Shown here piece by piece: positions 22,293 through 26,183 of a stretch of 26,183 bases of DNA; positions within the stretch are counted from its first letter, which is position 1, and each line of letters starts with the position of its first letter. The stretch comes from an uncultured Oscillospiraceae bacterium. GTDB lineage: Bacteria > Bacillota > Clostridia > Oscillospirales > Oscillospiraceae. A program made the position numbers and the translations under genes. The stretch spans positions 1 through 26,183 of the forward strand of contig CAKTPR010000021.1 in NCBI GenBank assembly GCA_934591725.1, given 5' to 3'. A model generated the notes under the pieces. It searched no databases and was not told where the DNA came from. It worked only from the letters and a program-made list of their open reading frames with translations.

Positions 22293-23852
22293 ATGTACCA
22301 GTTTGATAACTTCCTTATCAGAAACGCTCAGATGTACCCGGATCGTCTCGCGTTTGTTTACAGAGAGCAGCATTATACATGGCGTGAGCTCAACTGCGCC
22401 GTAAACCGCCTTGCTCATTCCTTTGCAAAGCTCGGCATCGGCCTGGGCGACAGGGTCGCGTATATGTTCCCGAACTGCGCGGAGACCGTGCTCGTGTTCC
22501 TTGCGACTCAGAAGCTTGGCGCAACAGGCATGCCCATAAACACGCACTTCCTCTCCGGTGAGATATCCAGGATCATGGACGTCGTCGACTGCAAGGCCGC
22601 AGTGTACGACGAGAAGTTCTCCGATACCATCCACGAGGCGCAGAAGCTCTATGGAAAGCTCAGCTGCATGATAGTCAAGGGTGAACCGAAGGCCGATGAG
22701 ATCGACCTTTCCACGCTCCTCAACGGCGATGATGACAGCGAAGCTCAGGTAGACTTGACAGCCGACGACGAATCGGTTATCATTCTTACCAGCGGCACTA
22801 CCGGCACCTCGAAGGCCGTCCTCAGGACGCAGAGCATGATGCGTGAATATGGCCTTATGCTCGCCATTGAGAATGACAACAGCCATAAGCCTGAGGTCGC
22901 GCTGACGCACTGCCCCTTCTTCCACACCGCCTGCCTGAGCATTCTTGTCAAGATGCTCGCTCTGTGCGGCACCTTCGTGCTTGTCGACCGTGTCGAGCCC
23001 GAATTCATCTTCGAGCAGATCGAAAAATACGGCGTCACCATGATGCTCATGGTTCCGCCGCTGCTGTATATGCGCCTGTATGACTCCGGTATATGGAAGC
23101 AGCGCGATACCTCGACCCTGCGCGAAGCGCAGTTCACCGGCGGCAAGTGCAGCATCGACTATGTCAACAAGATATTCGAGATGTTTCCCAACGGCAAGCT
23201 CCGCCCCTCCTACGGTTCTACCGAGGTCTGCGCCTCCTGCAGCGCGGTGCTCTCACGTGAGGAGTTTCTGAAGAATCCCGACCTGTGCAAGACAGTCGGC
23301 CGCATCAACGCCAACTGCGAGATGAAGCTCGTCGACAACGACGGCAACGAGGTTCCCGTCGGCGAAGTCGGCGAGGGTCTTGTCCGCTCCCCCGCTGTTT
23401 TCAGAGGGTATATCAAGAATGAAGAGCTCAACAAGCGCGTTCTTGATAACGGCTGGTTCCATACGGAGGATCTTCTCCGCCGCGATGAGGACGGTTTCTA
23501 TTACCTCGTCGACCGCAAGAAGGACATGATCAAGACCGGCGGCGAAAACGTCTATGCTCAGGAAGTCGAAGACGTGCTCCGCAACCACCCTGCAATATTT
23601 GACTGCGCGCTTATCGGCGTCGAGGATGCCCGCTTCGGCGAAGCTGTCGCCGCCGCAATAGTCCTCAACCCCGGTATGGAGCTTAGCGATGAAGACCTCA
23701 TCGCCTACTGCCGCGCAAATCTCCCCAGCTACAAGAAGCCGCGCTACGTGGCCTTTGTCGATGCACTGCCGCACAATGTCACCGGCAAAATACAGAAGAG
23801 TGTTCTGCGCGAAAATGCGGATAAACTTTTCCGCCCCATCCGCGGTCTGTAA
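22293..23852 (+). CDS. AMP-forming acyl-CoA synthetase/ligase (CaiC/BaiB-like)
   Basis: 519 residues of the ANL superfamily. Seen in order: the P-loop LTSGTTGTSKAV (165-176), HCPFFHTA, the YGSTE adenylate motif, WFHTEDLLRRDEDGFYYLVDRKKDMIKTGGENV (hinge region A7-A8), and the C-terminal catalytic lysine in NVTGKIQK (Lys499). It converts a free carboxylic acid, ATP and CoA into the acyl-CoA, so it is the entry step of the pathway. AAGGAG seven nt upstream. Co-transcribed with the symporter. The substrate pocket cannot be read by eye. Confidence 0.93.
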   Translation: MYQFDNFLIRNAQMYPDRLAFVYREQHYTWRELNCAVNRLAHSFAKLGIGLGDRVAYMFPNCAETVLVFLATQKLGATGMPINTHFLSGEISRIMDVVDCKAAVYDEKFSDTIHEAQKLYGKLSCMIVKGEPKADEIDLSTLLNGDDDSEAQVDLTADDESVIILTSGTTGTSKAVLRTQSMMREYGLMLAIENDNSHKPEVALTHCPFFHTACLSILVKMLALCGTFVLVDRVEPEFIFEQIEKYGVTMMLMVPPLLYMRLYDSGIWKQRDTSTLREAQFTGGKCSIDYVNKIFEMFPNGKLRPSYGSTEVCASCSAVLSREEFLKNPDLCKTVGRINANCEMKLVDNDGNEVPVGEVGEGLVRSPAVFRGYIKNEELNKRVLDNGWFHTEDLLRRDEDGFYYLVDRKKDMIKTGGENVYAQEVEDVLRNHPAIFDCALIGVEDARFGEAVAAAIVLNPGMELSDEDLIAYCRANLPSYKKPRYVAFVDALPHNVTGKIQKSVLRENADKLFRPIRGL

Positions 23853-23863
23853 TGCGTAAGCAG

Positions 23864-23899
23864 CATACCCGGCAGCTGTTCCTCTGCCGGGTATGTTTT
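23864..23899 (+). terminator. Probable terminator after the acyl-CoA ligase gene
   Basis: A perfect 12-bp stem (23864-23875 with 23884-23895) and an 8-nt loop are followed by only four T. Partial read-through into the hydrolase gene is likely, since that gene has no clear promoter of its own. Confidence 0.65.
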
Positions 23900-23941
23900 G
23901 CATAAATGTCTTGCATAAATGTATTTAGGAAAGAGTTTTTT

Positions 23942-24928
23942 ATGGTACAGGAAGTTTTTGAAAACGTATATTCCATTGAGGTGGAGCTGCCGAACAATCC
24001 GCTCAGGTGGCTCAACTCATATTATATAGACAACCGCGGCACGAGCCGCGATCTTCTGATCGACACCGGCTTCAATATGCCGGAGTGCCGCCATGCCCTG
24101 CTTGCGGGGATGCAGGAGCTGAACATCGATCCGCAGAATACCGACCTGTTCATTACGCACCTGCACTCCGACCATTGTGGAAACGCCGATATGCTTGAGC
24201 AGATGGGCTGCCGCATAATAATGGGTAGGGATGACTATGCTCATCTCGGCACAGGCAACGGCCACGGCTGGGAGGATCGCCGTGTGCGCGCGCTTGAGGA
24301 CGGTATGTCCAATGAGGATTTTGAGAACATTTTCCTGCATAATCCCGCCGTACAATATCTGCCCAAGCCCTTTCATGCCCGGCTGGTCGACGACGGCAAT
24401 GTGCTGCCCTACGGCAAATTCAGCTTTGAATGCATAGAGACCCCCGGCCACACTCCCGGCCATATGTGTCTCTTTGACCGTGAGAAATCCCTGATGTTCA
24501 CGGGCGACCATATACTTTTTGACATCTCGCCAAACATCACCTTCTGGCCTTCCGTAAAGGATTCTCTCACGGATTATATCGTAAGCCTCGATAAGGTGCG
24601 CAGCCTGAACGTTGCAACAGCTCTTCCGGGGCACCGCAACTGCGGCAAGATCACGGCGAATGAACGCATAGATCAGCTCTTTGTGCATCATGAAAAGCGC
24701 CTTGCCGAGCTTGAGCAGATGATACGTGAGGAGCCCGGTCTGAACGGCTATGAGCTTGCCGGAAAAATGCGATGGAAGATACGCTCCACAAGCTGGGCGG
24801 ACTTTCCCCCCGCGCAGAAATGGTTCGCCTACGGCGAAGCTCTCGCCCACCTCGACTATCTGGTCAATCACGGCCGCGTCCGCAGGGAGGTCAAAGACGG
24901 CCTGAGCGCATATTATGCGGATATCTGA
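23942..24928 (+). CDS. Metallo-beta-lactamase-fold hydrolase
   Basis: 328 residues from ATG 23942, chosen because AGGAAAGAG lies just upstream; an in-frame ATG at 23906 falls inside a tandem repeat without a ribosome-binding site. The zinc motif is complete: THLHSDHCGN (His73, His75, Asp77, His78), then ETPGHTPGHM, FTGDHILF (bridging Asp) and ALPGHR. After the lactamase domain comes a helical, winged-helix-like tail of about 80 residues, as in LACTB2-type hydrolases. In this setting a thioesterase or other ester-cleaving role that frees the product acid is plausible, but that is inference. Last gene of the cluster. Confidence 0.88.
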   Translation: MVQEVFENVYSIEVELPNNPLRWLNSYYIDNRGTSRDLLIDTGFNMPECRHALLAGMQELNIDPQNTDLFITHLHSDHCGNADMLEQMGCRIIMGRDDYAHLGTGNGHGWEDRRVRALEDGMSNEDFENIFLHNPAVQYLPKPFHARLVDDGNVLPYGKFSFECIETPGHTPGHMCLFDREKSLMFTGDHILFDISPNITFWPSVKDSLTDYIVSLDKVRSLNVATALPGHRNCGKITANERIDQLFVHHEKRLAELEQMIREEPGLNGYELAGKMRWKIRSTSWADFPPAQKWFAYGEALAHLDYLVNHGRVRREVKDGLSAYYADI

Positions 24929-24983
24929 CCGTGTCGTTCACGGTATGCAATGAAGTACAATAGCTGGAGCAGCTCCCAAAATG

Positions 24984-25031
24984 CAGCGAAGGCGTGTGCG
25001 GTAAGCCGTACACGCCTTCGCTGTTATTTTT
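24984..25031 (+). terminator. Strong rho-independent terminator at the end of the cluster
   Basis: An 18-bp stem with one G-U (24984-25001 with 25006-25023) and a TAAG loop are followed by TTATTTTT. It sits between the convergent MBL and alpha/beta-hydrolase genes. On the minus strand only four T follow, so it may act weakly both ways. Confidence 0.9.
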
Positions 25032-25044
25032 CGCTATGCCCCAA

Positions 25045-25812
25045 CTATTGACATAGAACCATTATAAAATCGACCGTGTTATTTACATACTCGCTCATGC
25101 GTGCTGGATCCTTGAACATATGATCTGCCCCGTTTATCTCGATGAGCATGAGGTCGTTTTTCTCTGCGAAGCGGCGCACCGCGTCTATCGGCACGGTCTC
25201 ATCCCGTGTGCCGTGCATGATGAGCATACTGTCGGCAAAGGCGGAGAAGTCGTACCGCATGATGTCGTTCTCGGCAAGGGAGTCCAAAAACTGGCGGTTG
25301 ATCTTAAACTTCTTCTCAAAGCCGACTATCGCGTCCTTCCCCTTGCGGAGCTTGTCAAGGTCATTCTCCGTCAGGTACAGGCCGGTGAATATCTCATGCA
25401 GGTTCACCGCCGGGCAGCGCAGCACGACGCTGTCAAAGGGGCTGCCATGCTCGTGCATATACTTTAATACCGCATAGCCGCCGAAGCTCGTGCCGTTAAA
25501 GCTGATGCTCTCAGGGTCGAACCTTTCGCGGGCGTACTCCAGCACCGCCGTCAGGTACGTGTCGCAGTCGGCGAGAGTGAAGCGCGGCTTCACGTCCTCA
25601 CCGTGGCACGGCCAGTCGAAGGTCAGCAGCGCCGCGTCCTTATGGGTCGGGAGCATACGCTCCGCCACACGCTTTGCCGCCGCGTTCTCCTTGCTGCCGC
25701 CGAAGCCGTGGCAGGATATGATGAGCTTATTTATCGAGTTTGCATCGGCGCAGTACAGCTTGCATTTCACGCTGTAGCCGCTGCCGACAATGTCAAAATA
25801 CTTTTCTTTCAT
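25045..25812 (-). CDS. Alpha/beta hydrolase (serine esterase/peptidase-like)
   Basis: 255 residues from ATG 25812. A GTG start at 25836 is possible, but the ATGA overlap with the upstream stop and a nearby AAGG favour 25812. The fold marks are SCHGFGGSKEN (oxyanion region, 33-43), TFDWPCHGED, the nucleophile in NGTSFGG (Ser109), an aspartate in MHGTRDE and a histidine in GADHMF, giving a full Ser-Asp-His triad. No signal peptide is seen, so it is cytoplasmic. It is coupled to the UPF0126 gene, and there is no sign that it belongs to the acyl-CoA pathway, from which it is separated by a terminator and opposite strand. Substrate unknown. Confidence 0.85.
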   Translation of the reverse strand: MKEKYFDIVGSGYSVKCKLYCADANSINKLIISCHGFGGSKENAAAKRVAERMLPTHKDAALLTFDWPCHGEDVKPRFTLADCDTYLTAVLEYARERFDPESISFNGTSFGGYAVLKYMHEHGSPFDSVVLRCPAVNLHEIFTGLYLTENDLDKLRKGKDAIVGFEKKFKINRQFLDSLAENDIMRYDFSAFADSMLIMHGTRDETVPIDAVRRFAEKNDLMLIEINGADHMFKDPARMSEYVNNTVDFIMVLCQ

Positions 25813-26183
25813 AGCCTTGCCTTTGGGAGGTTCCACTTGAACACCGTCGCCAGAATGCGCAGCGCCATTATGAATGCCGTCATCAGCGCGGCACTGAGCA
25901 TCTCGTTCACGCCGAAGCGCAGCAGCAGATAGTACCCTGTCGCGCCGACAATGGACGCGACGGCGTATATCCTCTTGCGCAGCACCTTGGGCATCGCGTC
26001 AATGAGCACGTCGCGCAGCATACCGCCGCCGACGCCGGTCGTCATGCCCATGAGCACCAGCAGAAATGGGTTGCCCATCCCGTACTGGTCAATGGCCATC
26101 TGCACGCCGCTGACCGTGAACACGCCGAGACCGAGCGCATCGAATACGTTCACGACGCTGTCGAGCTTATCGCGGTTCTGTTG
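25809..26183 (-). CDS. UPF0126/TRIC-family membrane protein, C-terminal part
   Basis: Open from the window edge (26183) to TGA at 25811-25809, about 124 residues, so the 5' end is missing. Several hydrophobic helices and the family pattern are visible: FDALGLGVFTVSGVQMA, then GMTTGVGGGMLRDVLIDAMPKVLRKRIYAVASIVG (the second half of the duplicated UPF0126 unit with its GG-x2-RD core). These are trimeric intracellular cation channel homologues in the inner membrane. Its stop overlaps the next gene's start (ATGA). Confidence 0.82.
   Translation of the reverse strand, partial: QQNRDKLDSVVNVFDALGLGVFTVSGVQMAIDQYGMGNPFLLVLMGMTTGVGGGMLRDVLIDAMPKVLRKRIYAVASIVGATGYYLLLRFGVNEMLSAALMTAFIMALRILATVFKWNLPKARL

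Noticed and set aside
11332..23852. Calling the region a bai (bile acid 7-dehydroxylation) operon
   Set aside because: Ligase, CoA-transferase and BaiCD/H-type reductase are shared, but no BaiE dehydratase, BaiA dehydrogenase or BaiG transporter is seen, and Etf, acyl-CoA dehydrogenase and racemase are extra.
11332..23852. Calling the region a carnitine (cai) operon
   Set aside because: No betaine/carnitine (BCCT) transporter and no CaiD or CaiE; the enoate reductase and racemase-like protein do not belong to that pathway.
1..26183. CRISPR arrays, tRNA/rRNA genes, transposases, prophage genes
   Set aside because: Read for on both strands; no regular spaced repeats, no cloverleaf or rRNA cores, and no transposase or phage motifs seen. 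A covariance-model or profile search could still find a weak one.

Overview
This 26 kb window is GC-rich (high fifties by eye) with AT-rich control regions. Nearly every gene has a GGAGG-type ribosome-binding site. Its gene families are a TRAP transporter, SorC and LysR regulators, EtfAB, CaiB/BaiF-family proteins, an iron-sulfur flavin enoate-reductase-type enzyme and acyl-CoA dehydrogenase. Together these suggest an anaerobic, gut-type Clostridia genome (Oscillospirales-like). The taxonomic call is inference. I saw no rRNA, tRNA, CRISPR array, prophage or transposase gene.

Left third (1-10,128): carbohydrate or sugar-acid catabolism. On the minus strand a DhaK-like protein (387-1280) is followed by a class II aldolase cut by the window edge (1-223). 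A SorC-family regulator (1504-2463) is read in the opposite direction. A seven-gene minus-strand operon (9867 down to 2519) encodes an aldo/keto reductase, the TRAP transporter subunits DctQ, DctM and DctP, a sugar-phosphate isomerase/epimerase-like TIM barrel, an isocitrate-lyase/PEP-mutase-superfamily lyase and a XylB-like FGGY kinase. A good sigma-A promoter and TGTAAA/TTTACA inverted repeats lie ahead of it. A related repeat overlaps the sorC promoter, so one regulator may control both units. The likely scheme is import by TRAP, redox and isomerisation, phosphorylation, then aldol cleavage. The substrate cannot be read from sequence.

Middle and right (10,129-24,928): a carboxylate/acyl-CoA pathway. 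A LysR regulator, with a perfect-consensus promoter, diverges from a plus-strand cluster. The cluster holds an alpha-methylacyl-CoA-racemase-like CaiB/BaiF protein, EtfB, EtfA, a flavin/4Fe-4S enoate-reductase-type enzyme, a family III CoA-transferase, an acyl-CoA dehydrogenase and a DASS-type anion permease, ending at a strong terminator. A sodium:solute symporter, an acyl-CoA ligase and a metallo-beta-lactamase-fold hydrolase follow. Together they could import an organic acid, load it onto CoA, epimerise it, reduce or oxidise it with Etf as electron carrier, pass the CoA on and release the product. The families resemble those of the bai (bile acid), cai (carnitine) and aryl-acrylate systems, but the gene set and several active-site changes match none that I recognise. 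This is the best candidate for an undescribed system.

The gap between etfA and the enoate-reductase gene is almost filled by a 277-bp element with 27-nt near-perfect inverted ends and nested inner stems. It is either a MITE-like insertion or a large structured RNA leader.

Right edge (25,045-26,183, minus strand): a UPF0126/TRIC-type membrane protein (partial) is translationally coupled to an alpha/beta hydrolase.
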